Assembly (NCBI GenBank): GCA_021401465.1 | Contig: JADDMT010000052.1 | Span: 124,001 to 188,000, forward strand | DNA from: Teratosphaeria epicoccoides | Taxonomy: Eukaryota > Ascomycota > Dothideomycetes > Mycosphaerellales > Teratosphaeriaceae | DNA: 64,000 nucleotides | Reading direction: 5' to 3' | In this document: positions 10,369-21,600 of the stretch, one piece after another | Layout: the number at the start of each line of letters is the position of its first letter | How positions within the stretch are numbered: position 1 is the first letter of the stretch | Translations under genes and position numbers: made by a program | The notes under the pieces: model-generated | What the model was told of the DNA's origin: nothing | Database searches by the model: none | Seen by the model: only the letters and a program-made list of their open reading frames with translations

Positions 10369-11198
10369 TTACGTTGCCTTGCATTTTACAGCATTAGCCT
10401 TGCGCTTCGCCACCTTTTGCTTGCGATTTGCCATGCTTCGCTCACGTATCAGCAGTCCCTTCTCTCCCTTCTCGCCAAGTGCTCCTTCTCCTTCGCCAAA
10501 TCGGCAACGGGCTGCTCAAATGACTCCTGGCAGGCAATCGAAGTGCTGATAGATGGTACCATGCTGTTGCCACGACGAAGCTCATGGACTGAACCGCCAA
10601 ACACTTCGGAAAAGATCGTCAGCAGCTGCTTCATCTGTTCTTGTGCTTTCGCGACTCGGGCGTCAGCGTTGGCGACATGGGCAGTTACGTGCGCCTGGAT
10701 GCAACTATGCTGTCGGCGAAATGGGCGTCCACACATGCTGCGATGCTGCATTCGTCTACTCGGTGCATTTCTTCGCGCGGCTTCTTCGAAGTTTTCTCGT
10801 CATGTCGCTGTTGACCGGCAATCTCTTGTTCTGTCTCTGGCATCTTCAACTTCGTCATGTCCTCCCTGACCGATTCCGCATTAAATGCCGTCTTGATGTC
10901 ACGGAGTACGTGACGAGTTTCCAGTGCTCCGTCAACAAGATCACTTCGACCTACCGGATTGACTCGGCCTATTCCTGGAGTGGGCCAGCACCCGGATACT
11001 TCAACACACCCATCAAGAGCAGCAGCGCGCCTCGGACCGGTTGGACCTGGGTATGGTCGGTTCGAGAAGAAATGCGTTTGACGTTGCTGCAGACTCTTTC
11101 AGGCGCTTGTCGTGATAGAGATGCACAGCCTCGTCTAAATCCTTAATGAGGAAAGAAGGGGTGTCGCTGAAGGCGGCCATGGCTAGAGCTTCAATCAT
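10369..11198 (-). pseudogene. Frame-disrupted gene remnant, coiled-coil/basic protein
   Basis: Reading the minus strand from an ATG at 11198, protein-like text runs through three frames: first MIEALAMAAFSDTPSFLIKD, then after about 11020 a second frame with LETRHVLRDIKTAFNAE and a Lys/Glu-rich helix, then from about 10690 a third frame with VAKAQEQMKQLLTIFSEVFG, and finally a Lys/Arg-rich tail (MANRKQKVAKRKANAVKCKA) ending at TAA 10369. No pair of good GT-AG sites joins the first three segments in phase. I read this as a gene broken by small indels, or a gene whose introns I failed to find. Family unknown. The next gene downstream on the same strand is DPH7. Confidence 0.35.
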
Positions 11199-11548
11199 CG
11201 CCCTGGCTTCGAGTACGGATATGCACGAGAAGCTTGTGTACGAACACAAGTTCGTGTCAGTGAGTCGTAATCTTGCCATGCACAGCTGCAGAGTTTGACA
11301 CCGAGTCATGCTGAAAATACATCTGACGTGAACGTTGAGGTACCGACTCGACAAGTGCGAGAGGCGTTCAGGGTTCTGACAATGTAACCGAGTCGATTTC
11401 GAGATATGATTAGCCATCTGCGAGATCTCCCGGGGTTTCCCACACCGTAGCTGCCGTCTACATACACAAGGGCATAGATTGGGCAGCACAGCCAGCCGCT
11501 TAGCTGGTATCAAGAATCGCCTCGGCTATCTATGTCAGTCCAAGCAGA
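11199..11548. other. Spacer upstream of the remnant
   Basis: The 350 bp lie between the start of the broken gene and the 3' end of the DsbA-like gene. Open frames here continue upstream of the remnant's ATG but show no recognisable motif. Confidence 0.35.
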
Positions 11549-12232
11549 TTAACAAAAATTCTGCCCAGCAACCTTGGTGCTTCCACTTTCCATCGTATCC
11601 TTCACCTCGCCAAACATCTGAAGGAAAGCTTCTGGTTCGTCAGCACCCTGGATCTCATACCTCCCGTTAATCGTGAAGTTGGGTACGCCCGTGATGAACT
11701 TGGTCTGCGCCTGCGCGACCTCCTTATCTACCTCATCTCCACCCTTGCCGGACTGCAGCCAGTCTCTCACTTCTGCCTCGTCCAGCCCAGCCTTGACACC
11801 TCGATCGAGCAGCACTTCCTGCGTGGTGATATCCTCGTTCGTCTCAAAATAAGCATTGAACAGCTGCTCCACGACTTTCGTCTGCATCTCCTCGCCCTTC
11901 GTCTTGCCAAGTTGAACCAATCGATGGCTGTCTCTCGTATTGCCGGTCTTTCCTCCAAATGCAAAGTCGATTCCAACTTGCTTGCCAAGCCTGGCCAGGT
12001 GACCTTGCATGATCTGCGTTCGCTGGGCTCCAAATTTTCTCTCGTAGTACTCTTGCTTGTCGATGCTATTTGGCGCATCTGGGTTCAAGTAGAACGGAAA
12101 CCATGTCATAGTGAAAGAATCGTCGGGGTTCTTTTGCTTGTGTGCCTCAATAGCTTTGTCCATTCTGTTCTTGCCAACGTAACACCATGGGCAGACCATA
12201 TCTGAAACGACCTCAATCTTGTAGTTCGTCAT
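11549..12232 (-). CDS. DsbA/FrnE-family thioredoxin-fold oxidoreductase
   Basis: A single exon of 227 residues starts at the ATG of MTNYKIEVVSDMVCPWCYVG; the open frame extends 34 codons further upstream but only with a GTG, so the ATG was preferred. The CPWC motif (near residue 13) is the redox pair of a thioredoxin fold with the DSBA helical insertion. The remainder shows the FrnE-like pattern: MTWFPFYLNPDAP, DSHRLVQLG, VVEQLFNAYFETNEDI, and the cis-proline loop GVPNFTING. Such cytosolic proteins act as polyketide-isomerase-like or 2-hydroxychromene-2-carboxylate-isomerase-like oxidoreductases; the substrate here is not known. No signal peptide is visible, so a cytosolic location is inferred. 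Confidence 0.9.
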   Translation of the reverse strand: MTNYKIEVVSDMVCPWCYVGKNRMDKAIEAHKQKNPDDSFTMTWFPFYLNPDAPNSIDKQEYYERKFGAQRTQIMQGHLARLGKQVGIDFAFGGKTGNTRDSHRLVQLGKTKGEEMQTKVVEQLFNAYFETNEDITTQEVLLDRGVKAGLDEAEVRDWLQSGKGGDEVDKEVAQAQTKFITGVPNFTINGRYEIQGADEPEAFLQMFGEVKDTMESGSTKVAGQNFC

Positions 12233-13023
12233 GGTTCTTCTAACTGTTGCGCTGAAAGCCACGATGAGCAGTTCTCTTGCTATGGTAAATTTCGTAGTGA
12301 TAGTGAGCGCAGCAGAAGAAAAGCCTAGTTGCACTTATCTTGTCTTGTAGATCACCTAGTTGTGTAGACCGTCATGCTTCCCTGAACACGGACTAGGTGC
12401 ACTTGGTCGTCGCTTTGCGGGTTTCGTAAGCCTGGATTAGTAATGCGTGACGGCACGGTTATTCCGACCGGCAAATCTCTTTTGTCATCGATACGCCAGT
12501 TGCCGAGAAGATGTCGCCAACAAACATTCGGGAATTCCACCATGCGTTCATTAACGTCAGGGTGGACCTGGGGTTGCACAACAAAATCCAGAGAGCTGAG
12601 CAGCTGATCGCACGAACCTCAATCTAGCGCGTGCTCAAAGAAGCCAACCGCGTCGAAACAATGAGTCATGATGGTTCGCTGAGCATGCATCCTGCATAGC
12701 TGTGTCTCCAACCACTTCTATCGACTTGCCATCTGGCCCTCTTCTGGCTCCGAGACGAGTCTTCAACAGCGAGGATCATCGACGGGCTCTTTCGAGCATC
12801 TCCGACGATGTCTGTTCTGCTTATTATCAGCCTAACTCACCACATGGCATTCTGTCTCGCCAAATTCCGCGGGCTCCCAACCTGCTGTTCTCTTCTACAC
12901 TGAACAGCCAGACCATTCCAGCAGGCTCTTGCTAGGTCTGGGTAGTCGATCCGAGTCACTTACTCAGACTGACAGACCAGCGGCGGTGCATATAAGGATG
13001 TTCGTCCGCACAGTATGTGGTGC
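12233..13023. other. Spacer, no gene seen
   Basis: The 791 bp separate the DsbA-like promoter from the 3' end of the phosphohexomutase. Only short open frames without recognisable motifs occur. Confidence 0.5.
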
Positions 13024-15122
13024 TCATTCCATCCAACCAGGAGGCTTCAGATCAACGAGCTGACCTTGGAAGACCCAGGGTTTGAGCCTAAAAAGATGAG
13101 TTAGTGCCACCTTGGGCGAGCCACTTTGCAAAGCTATGCACCTACCATTCTCTGACGAGATCTGTCAATACTTCGTCCGCTGTGGCCTTGGCAGCCTCCG
13201 AAGTGCTTGCGGTGCCCTCTATGTATAGCTTGATCTTTGGTTCAGTGCCTGAGGTGCGGACTACGGGTGAATTGTCAGTCAAAATCTCAGGCTGGAGATG
13301 TCCCTTTAGTCATCAGCACTGACCGGTTAAGACGGCATCGTCAAGCCAGCAAGTAATCATATTGTTGCTAGAGTCAACGGGCAGGTCTGGTCTTCCACTG
13401 GTCGGCTCGGACGACAGCTCAGGGCCATCGCTATATGTGTAATCTAGACCAAATTTCAGATCTCGATATCGTCGGATCTTTCGCTTGCCGACTGTAAGTG
13501 GTAAATGGCTATAGCCGTCCATGTTTCTGATCTTAGCCATGATGCCTGGCGTTGCAGTAAGCAAAGATGGAGGCTGATGCAGGCAGGAAAGCGACAGGCT
13601 CACTTACTTTCGCTGACATCAGGTGATGGTGATTTCAGATAAGTATTGGCGTCTTCAAAGTACCCGTAGTTCCTGTACAGCTGATGGAGCTTCTGCCACG
13701 GACTCAGGCCTTGGGCTTTCCATCTCTGCAATGCCACCAAGAACATAGCAGCCGCCGCTATTCCGTCTTTGTCCCACACTATGCCAGAGAACATGTAGCC
13801 AATAGCCTCCTCGTAGGCGTAGGCTGGGTCTAAGCCCTGGGTCTTCAGAGCGTGAGCAACATTACCCAACCACTTGAAGCCTGTCAGTGTTTCCTTGAAG
13901 TTGAACCCCTCCTTCTTTGCCATCGCGGCCAGCATGCGCGAGGACACTGTGGACGCGAGCATAACCAGCTTGCTCTTGTCGCCGTCGTAAGTCTCGAAGA
14001 TGTGCGAGCCGAGGAGGACTCCCATCTGATTACCCGTGAACTGATGCCATTTGCCGGGCTCAACTTCCTCGGCTGCTGCAAAGCGATCCGCATCAGGGTC
14101 GCTTGCGACGATAATCTTTGAGCCGTATTCTGAGGCTGCTGCGAAGGCGAGATCAAGTGCGCCCTTTTCCTCTGGGTTTGGAAACGGCACTGTTGGGAAG
14201 TCTGGATCTGGGGTTGCCTGGGCATCCACAAGGTGCATCTCGTTGATGCCCAGCAGCTCAGTGACCCGTTGCATGAAGGGCAAGCCTACACCGTGCCTGA
14301 TGCTCGTCAGCTCAACTGATGAATACCACACGATCGAGTAAGAGGGTCGTCAGTGCCACAGTGACGATGAAGAAAAAGGAAATGTCCTTGACGTGCCATC
14401 ACTTACATTGGTGTGTACGTGAACTTCAAGGCATGAGAAACGTGCGATTGCTTCACCGACCTTTTGACGCAATCAAAGTACGCCTCCGTGGCCTCAGCAA
14501 ATATATGCTTGATTTCAGGCGATCTTTGCACGACAGTCTCATCCCAGCTGACAATGTTTTGCACTGCATCAATGGCCTTTGCGATGCCTGTATCATGAGG
14601 TGGGATGATCTGGCAACCGTTCGAGAAGTATACTTTGTACCCATTATCTTGCTTCGGATTGTGGCTGGCAGTGATCATGACTCCAGCGGCAGCCTTGTAA
14701 AGACTCACCGCAAAGGGCACCATGGGCGTGTGCACCAGTTGGTCATACCACAAGACTTGAAAGCCTTTGGCTATGAATATACCAGCTGTCAGGCGTGCGA
14801 ATTTGGAAGAGTTGTGGCGAGCATCATGGCCTATGACAATGGCTGGTAAGATGGTGGGTTGGGAGTCCGTTCGAGCTGTTAGGATGTAGTTGGCCAGGCC
14901 TTGCGATGCTTGAAGCACTGTGTAAGAATTCATATGTGCAAAGCCTGCTTTCATCGATGATCGTAAGCCTGCTGTACCGAAGCTGATTCTGTGCCGTAAG
15001 CGTCTTTCAAGCTCGGCGTCCTCGTGCGCGTTCAGAAGGTCCTCGATCTCCTTGCGAGTTCCCGGGTCCTTGTCCTTCTGAAGCCATGCTTGAGCGAGTG
15101 CCTCAATAGGCTCGCGCTGCAT
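13024..15122 (-). CDS. PRM15: Phosphoglucomutase/phosphoribomutase (PGM2/PRM15 type)
   Basis: Five exons: 15122..14407, 14296..13608, 13545..13324, 13260..13146 and 13087..13024, giving 601 residues, the family length. Introns are 110, 62, 63 and 58 nt. The enzyme moves a phosphate between carbons of hexose or ribose phosphates through a phosphoserine; in yeast the closest type (Pgm3/Prm15) acts mainly on ribose-1-phosphate. Visible motifs are the catalytic serine loop ITASHNPKQDNGYKVY, the metal loop ASDPDADRFA, the sugar loop YEEAIGYMFSG and, restored only by splicing intron 3, the phosphate loop VRTSGTEPKIKLYIEG. The start ATG begins MQREPIEALAQAW. The last exon supplies the tail WLKPWVFQGQLVD. 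Family assignment is very secure; hexose versus ribose preference is inferred. Confidence 0.93.
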
Positions 15123-15961
15123 GTTTGTTGACTTTGAAGGAACGACTTTCCACAGCAAATTTGAGTCGCGTATGTCAGCTCGATGGCTGGAGATCTGCTC
15201 CTTGTATTGTTCGCTGTCTCAACGGCGAACGAGGAAGGTCCGCCGATACATTCGATTCAATGTTTCCCGTCTTGTCCCATAGTCTTCGCGAAATGTGTTC
15301 TTCACTTGGCACGCATAGAAACGTATGAGCGAACGCATGCAATCATATTCTATCAACTCGATGGTCTGGAAGCAGCTAATGATCGCCATGATCATCTAAT
15401 GACAGACTTTTTGGAGCCGGCATGTTGGTGTACGACGCATAAGCACGATGCGCATCGGAGCACTGTCTCCGAAGGCCAGGGGCCATTTCTGACGGCGAAG
15501 ACGCTGACCGCTATGGTCGGCGGGAAAGATCACCAATCACATAAGAATTAAGCTGAGAATCATCTGAAAACAGTATTTATATGGGACATCAGATCAACGA
15601 GCAGTGTCCTGCATTTGAATGATCAATACAAGATTCGACTTCGACCGAATATGCACCATGGCCAGCTTTATGCTTCGGTGTGTTTTCCGTCGGGAGAGTC
15701 CCCTCATATCTGCCTACAGGATTCTGAAAGTACAGTCTTAGGCGCTGCCAAGGTTTCTTAACTGTGACGTCGTCAAAAAATCGATCGTCCAGGCCTTCGC
15801 ACGCCTCCCGTACCGAATCGAGCATCTGGCAGCCTCGATTCGCGCGGGCACCAAGAAGATTGCAGACGTAGCACTATTTCGTTCTTGACTTCTGATCCAG
15901 CACAATTTTGAGCAATCGCAGGGTCAGGCTTCACGCTTGTCTACGCCAATCAGGAGTGATC
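15123..15961. other. Spacer with a short cysteine-containing open frame
   Basis: The 839 bp lie upstream of the phosphohexomutase. On the minus strand an ATG at 15825 opens 78 codons to 15589 (includes PWQRLRLYFQNPVGRYEG), and the same frame extends upstream through CYVCNLLGARANRGCQ. This could be the last exon of a lost gene, but no family is recognised and no splice partner was found. Confidence 0.3.
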
Positions 15962-16930
15962 TCAAGCCGGTAGATTGGTGTTGAGGAACTGGATATAGTC
16001 CTTCACGGCTCTCTCATGCTTTTCGCCTGTGTAGATGTCGAAATGGCCCATGTCATCATACCACTTGATCGTCCCCTTCGGAGCTTTCTCGACGTGCGAT
16101 TTGGTCGCGTGTGGGGGGGCCACAGTATCTTTCCCACAGATTGCAACGAACAGCGGACACTGAACTTGCGCAGCATATGATCCTGGGCGCAGCGTGAGCA
16201 TCTTGAGGATCAAGCGGGCTGGCACGCGCTCCTGCGGTGTGAAACCTTCAGGAATCAAAGGTTGGAAGCTCCCCCAGACATCAGGTGCGTTCATGAGGGC
16301 GGCTAGATTAGGTTAGCTCATGCCGTAAGTACCGCGCGGGCCAGGGCATTTTGTTTTACCTTCACCAGGTTTTCCAACAAGCGGCACAGTGACTGGCTTC
16401 TCATTACTCCCGAAAAGACCGTCGCGGATAGCAAGCGGCAGAAGTTTTGCCGTGGCGGACACTCCCGTCGTCATCGAGCTCCGCACACCGTCAGTGAACG
16501 GACATTGCGCAATGACAGCCTTGAGCCTCTTATCGTGGGCACCGACTTTAATCACATGGCCACCGCCAAAAGACGTCCCAAAGAGGCCAACGCGTTCAGG
16601 GTCGACGACGTCAATGTCGCGCGTGTAGGCAAGAACCGCATGCCAGTCCTTCTGCTGCTCGTCAAAGTCTACGAGAGCGCGAGGCAGGCCAGTAGATCCG
16701 CCATTGCAGCGATAGTCGAAGACTACACAGGTGTAGCCGAGCTGATTGAACTTGTCGGCATAGACGTCTAGCTTCAGTTCCTTGGTCGCTCCCAGACCGT
16801 GGCCAAGGATGATTGCCGGGCCCTTATTGGTTGCAGTGTACTTCTTTGATTGATAGAGCCAGCCAGCCAGCTTTTCTCCGGAAAACGGTATGGTGATGTC
16901 CACTCTGCGGTCAATTCCAGCGTTTGCCAT
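15962..16930 (-). CDS. Alpha/beta hydrolase (serine hydrolase, peptidase S9/S15-like fold)
   Basis: Exons 16930..16360 and 16302..15962 with a 57-nt intron (donor GTAAAA, branch GCTAACC, acceptor CTAG) encode 303 residues. An in-frame ATG at 16993 could add 21 residues. The fold is clear: oxyanion region ILGHGLGATKELKLD, strand YTCVVFDYRCNGGS, nucleophile elbow GTSFGGG, acid in CGKDTVAPPHA and histidine in MGHFDIYTG. This matches the family of fungal hydrolases related to DltD/X-Pro dipeptidyl peptidase-like and polyketide-tailoring hydrolases. The substrate cannot be told from sequence. No signal peptide is seen. It is transcribed divergently from the DJ-1/Hsp31-type gene. Confidence 0.88.
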
Positions 16931-17647
16931 ATTTCCTTGCCAAAGTCTTGTCGTATCGAAGATGCAGGTTGTCCCGTTCGAGACGTGGAGCATCCATAAA
17001 TGTGGTCAAGCCGCCGAGGCAAGTACCAGCAGCAAGAAAGATTATCAGTCTCTTGGCGGATCCTACTAGAATTAGGCTTCCATGAAGAAATGGGCAACCT
17101 GCAAGCTAATCTGGAAAGTTGCCGAGGACGCAAGACAGTAACGCTAGGCTACCGGCCGTAACCTTGGTCCAATGACAGCAGCAGCCAGACAAAATGGTGC
17201 ATGCTTTAGCTACCTCCACATTTGCTCGTGACCGTATAAGGCAGGCACGCTTTGAAAAACACATCCACTCTTTCTTGGTGTTTGTCCGGCCGCGATTTGA
17301 CTTGCACGACGACTGGAGTGGCTGCAGTACGTTGAGGGTTTATACCAGTGTGAAAATTAACCAACTGTTGGTGAGGAATTTGGTTCATGGTGTAGGCTCG
17401 CCAGGAAGCACTGGCGAACGTCAATATAGGGAGAATATGCCACCTGCTCAATTTTCTGCCTCAAGCATTTCCTCGTCACATGTTACGGAGAGCTAATCAT
17501 CTTGCGTGGATCATGTGAACGAGCGAGCATCGTGATGTCATTCTTGCGCAGCTGCTGCACAGCACTACCTAGGAAGTACAAGGCATCGAGGTGTATAGAA
17601 ACTTTCTTGAAAGCATCAAGAAGTGGAAGAGGCCGCTAAGCAGCAAG
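16931..17647. promoter_or_regulatory. Divergent promoter region
   Basis: This 717-bp spacer lies between the starts of the alpha/beta hydrolase (minus) and the DJ-1/Hsp31-type gene (plus), so both promoters should be here. No specific operator is recognised. Confidence 0.5.
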
Positions 17648-18525
17648 ATGTCATCCTCACCTAAGAAGATCCTCATCGTCGTGAGCGACGCAAATGAGTT
17701 TCCGCTGAAAAGAGGTGACGAGGTCGTCTCACAACCGTACGTTGACAAATTAGCAGCAGGATATCTGTAACATCGACCAACTTCTGACCCATCATTTTTG
17801 CAGATCAGGATTCTTCCTCAAAGAGCTAGCACAACCCCTCCAAAAGATTTTGGACAAGGGCTACGAAGTCACATTCGCCTCGCCACAGGGCAAGGAGCCA
17901 CAGCCAGATCCCAACAGCGAAAGCTTGCTGACGGTGGCTGGCAACTACTACGAGCTCAAGCGCGAAAATGAGTTGATTGAGCGCATGAAGAAAGAGAACG
18001 GGTTCGCGAGACCGAAGAAGTTCTCCGAGATCAGCGAGGACGAGCTGAAGAGCTATGCCGGTCTCTTCATTCCGGGTGGGCACTCGCCACTCTCCGACCT
18101 GGGCGACAACAAGGTCAGTGCCAATTTCAGGAAAGCAGCATGTATTTGACTGATCCGAAACTCAGGATCTCGGCCGCATCCTCTGGCACTTCCACTCTGA
18201 CCACAAACCCACTGCGGCCATCTGCCACGGCCCTTACGCTCTTCTCAGCACCAAGCAGACTGACAAGGGCTTCGCCTACAGAGGTTACAAGATCCGCTCC
18301 TGGAGTAACGCAGAGGAGAAGCTTATGGAGACCGTTCTGCGCGGCGAGATCGAGAAGGTCGAGAGCCAGCTCAAGGACGCTGGTGCTGACATGCAGAATG
18401 GCTTGGCGGAGCAGGCCGGGTATGTTCTTGTCGACAAGGAGCTCGCGACCGGTGGCAACCCACTGGCCGCAAACACGCTGGGCGACACATTCCTTGATCT
18501 GCTGGACGGAAAGGAGAGCGACTAA
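17648..18525 (+). CDS. DJ-1/PfpI family protein, Hsp31-like glyoxalase III
   Basis: Exons 17648..17736, 17804..18113 and 18166..18525 encode 252 residues; introns are 67 nt (GTACGT...TTGCAG) and 52 nt (GTCAGT...CTCAG, branch GACTGATC). The class I glutamine-amidotransferase-like fold is shown by the N-terminal KKILIVVSDANEF strand, GYEVTFASPQG, the loop GLFIPGGHSPLSDL and the nucleophile elbow AICHGPYALLS, whose cysteine is the catalytic residue of Hsp31/DJ-1 proteins. Family members convert methylglyoxal to lactate without glutathione and act as stress chaperones; yeast Hsp31 is about 237 residues. The C-terminal GNPLAANTLGDTFLDLL helix also matches. A cytosolic stress role is inferred. Confidence 0.92.
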
Positions 18526-18618
18526 AAAGAATTGAAGCGTGCTGAAGCGTTCAGCGGTTTAGCAGCCGAGATCATGAATCTGTGAATTAGTCGACGGAAG
18601 TGGTCCACAGCAAAGAGT

Positions 18619-20828
18619 CTACTCATCGTCGTCCTCCTCACTGCTCTCCTCGTCCTCATTTTCATCCTCGTCGCTTTCGTCGTCAGCAACCAAGACATCA
18701 ACCAACTGCTTCATCTCCGCCCGAACCTTCCTCAACTCCTCTGTTGCACTGCCCCTCGGATCATTCCACCACTGTTCAACGCCCTCTGCCTCCACCAAAT
18801 CATCCGTCGCCAGCGCATTACAAGCAAACAAGAGTATCTTATCACCTTGCTGCCGATGAATCAGGTCCGACTGCAACACCAGCAGGAACTCGGCCTGCTC
18901 TTCCTCCTGTCCGATCTTCACGCAGCCTTTAACCAGTCTCGCGTTCTTCGGTATTGTGGCAGCAACTGCGTCTTTAGGAGACTGGCCGCTCTCAATAAGA
19001 TTGGTGATACGCTTGCTCATAGCGACAGCAACAGCGCGGCGCACTTGCTTGTCTTCAGCATTACTCGCCAGCTTCAAAGCAGTCAACTCGAGCTGGATGG
19101 AGTTTGGGTCCTGTCCTCTTTGCAGGGAGTCAAATATGCTGCTCATTGCTTCGTGATAGAAGTCTGCGGCTTGTCGTCTACTCTCTCCACTCTCGTCAGA
19201 GGCTGCAGAGCCCACAGAAACGAAGCTCTCTGATCTGGAATCTCGTGCATGGCCTCGATACTCATCATCATCCTCGTCCTCCTCGGAATCCAGGTCGGAC
19301 GGGGCATCGCTCTCCAAAGTGAGATCCATATTTTGGACCCCATGCAGGAGTGCCTCGAAGACCTCCTCCTCCTCTTCATCGATATCGAGCACAAACCCGT
19401 CACCATCTTTGCCGACGACTGTCGGATCAGGAGTGCCGGAAACAAACTCGTCCTCCTCGGAGCCTCTCTTGCGCTTCAGTCTCGACACTCTGGTGTTCTC
19501 TTTGATGCTGACTGTATTGCCAATCTTTGCGCGATGCGAGATCAGAGCGCCTTTCTGTATATGACATTTGCTGCCAATTGAGGCCTCACTGCCCACGATG
19601 GCTGCTTCAATAACAGTGTCGTCGCCAATGTGAGCATCATCCCAAATGTAGGCGCCGTCAATTCTGACCCTGTCACCAATGACGCATCGTCTTCCAATGA
19701 CGCTGTTGGTTATCGAGCTGTTTTGGCCAATGGACGTCGCCTTCCCTACCACTGACTTCTGTCCAATTGTGCTTGACCGTGCCAAGTTAACGCCGGCCTC
19801 TTTGTACACGAGGCCTCTCTGCAGCGCATACGTTTGATCCGCTAGCATGTTGGTTTCGGGGCTGAATGGGTAAGCCCACCGAGAGATGACGTCCTTCGTG
19901 ATCGAATCGTAGCACTGCAAGTTCTTCACCCGAGCAGCGTAGCCCTCTTTGACAACATGAGTATGGGTTGTAAGCTGGAAGGTCTCGTAGTCCTTGAGAA
20001 CGCCGTACAAAAATCCTCGTCTTGGGGCCTGCCAATCGAAGTTATCACTCCATTGCGCTAAGACCTCAGGTGCACAGATGTCGATGCCGCAGTCGATTAA
20101 GTCTTGTCGCACATCTACCTCCGCGCATTCCTCAAATACCATTTCGGGAATGTCAAGCCGTGCGACCTCTTTCGGTCTGACCTGCTCGTAGTGTACGCAT
20201 CGCTGAGACTGCTCGTCGATGACAAAGCATGGACGCATGTAGCGCGACGTGGTTCGGTGATGGTCGCTCGCCTTGCGGAGCACCATGGTCATGATAGCGT
20301 TCTTGTCCTTTGCCCGTCGAGCCCTATGCGCAGCAAGAGCCGCGTCAATAGACACATTCGCGATCACGTCACCATAAACAGCAATGAAGTCGCCCTTGAT
20401 GTACTGTTTCATGTCAAGGTGCCGCATGGCGTCGCCAATAGACTTGGCAGTCGACTTGATTATTTCCAGACTGAATGGTGCGGTACTTCGCGACCACTTT
20501 GATTCGCTGACGAGTTGTATCGTTAGCTGAGTGCTGCGGAATGATTCTGCATAGAAACATACCTGAGATAGTGCTCGACCTGTTCAGGGTGGTTACCACT
20601 GTAAATATAGACCTCTTCCACGCCATTGAGAGCCAGGAACTCCAGCGTGTACTCGATGAGCGGCGTGTTCGCAAGAGGCAGCAGGCATCGTGGCCTGTCA
20701 ACGGTGAACGGGTGGAATCGCGTCTCGAATGCGTCCGCAAATACTACCGCTTGAAACGGTTCCTCGCTTCTCTCGTCTTCGCCGCCTCCTTTCTTGCCAA
20801 GACCTCTACGACTCGGTTTGGGCGCCAT
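18619..20828 (-). CDS. GCD6: Translation initiation factor eIF2B subunit epsilon
   Basis: Exons 20828..20563 and 20506..18619 with a 56-nt intron (GTATGT, branch GCTAACG, acceptor CGTCAG) encode 717 residues, against about 712 in yeast Gcd6. It is the catalytic subunit of the GDP-GTP exchange factor of eIF2. Residues 20-250 form the nucleotidyltransferase-like domain (QAVVFADAFETRFHPFT, RPRCLLPLANTPLIEYTLEF). Residues about 320-430 are left-handed beta-helix hexapeptide repeats (STIGQKSVVGKATSIGQNSS, VIGRRCVIGDRVRIDG). An acidic linker follows, then the C-terminal W2/HEAT domain that binds eIF2 and holds the exchange activity, ending in an acidic tail of Asp, Glu and Ser. The 3' end lies only 93 bp from the convergent Hsp31-like gene. 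Confidence 0.95.
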
Positions 20829-21600
20829 GACAGGTCAGTCCTTGCGAAGAATCCTTGAAACGGTGTTGACGCCAAATGCTCAGTATTGTTGCAAGGCGCA
20901 GCAATTCGAGTCGATAATTCTGAGTCAGCATTCTTTGATGCCAAAATTTGTGGGGCGAGCTTGGTCCAAGCCGCTTTCGCGGTCAATTGCCTCATGACAC
21001 GAATGACTGCTTGTTGACGCTACTGACAAGCTGTTGACACGAGTGACTCCTCGTTGATGTGTTGACGCCAGTGACGAGCTGTTGACACGGTTGACTGCTT
21101 GTTGACACGCTGACGCGTACTCGTCAATCGCTTGATCGGCTGGTCGAAGAGAGAAACGTTGCTCGTGTTGCCTCTCCTCTGCACCCGATCACTCGTCGCA
21201 TCCAATCCAACTCCCAATGACACAGTGTTGGCTACAGGGTGCAACGTGTCTACAAGCTCTTGAAGCTGTCGTTTCGGCGCATATTTGCCAGTGTGCTCAG
21301 GATGACGCAAGCAGAATACTCAGACACGTTAACAGGATGGCGCTTCGATAGATGCAGACATGGTCAAACATTAGAATTGTCCATACAAACTCGCGAGCGC
21401 TGATAGGCTCAAGCGACCCTACATGTAGACAGCAGCCTAAATGAGCACAGCTTACTTGCCATTCACCCACAGGCATCCAGCAAGGAGCCTTAGCCTAGTC
21501 TCCAACTCCAAAGGCATGCATGTATGCCGTCCCATTCATTTCATGTGCAAATCTCTTCACCTGACGCCGGACGCTATGCACACATCCAAGAGGTGAACTC
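20829..21600. other. GCD6 upstream spacer with TTGAC-rich repeat
   Basis: The spacer separates GCD6 from the 3' end of SKN7. Its main feature is the repeat at 21004-21118, listed separately. No gene is supported; a 96-codon minus-strand frame at 21020-21310 only reads through the repeat. Confidence 0.5.
21004..21118. repeat. Imperfect TTGAC-rich tandem repeat
   Basis: Within about 115 bp the words TTGAC and TGACT recur about ten times, and a longer word, GACTGCTTGTTGAC, occurs twice (from 21005 and from 21093), with a diverged copy between. The units are about 40-50 bp. Its complement contains CAAGCAGTCA, the core shared with other non-coding sites in this window (25.73, 34.46, 42.7 and 58.7 kb). 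Confidence 0.7.

Noticed and set aside
13142..13144. TAG directly after REW as the end of the phosphohexomutase
   Set aside because: A strong intron (GTAGGT, CACTAAC branch, TTTTTAG) overlaps this stop and leads to an exon with a fitting C-terminal tail.
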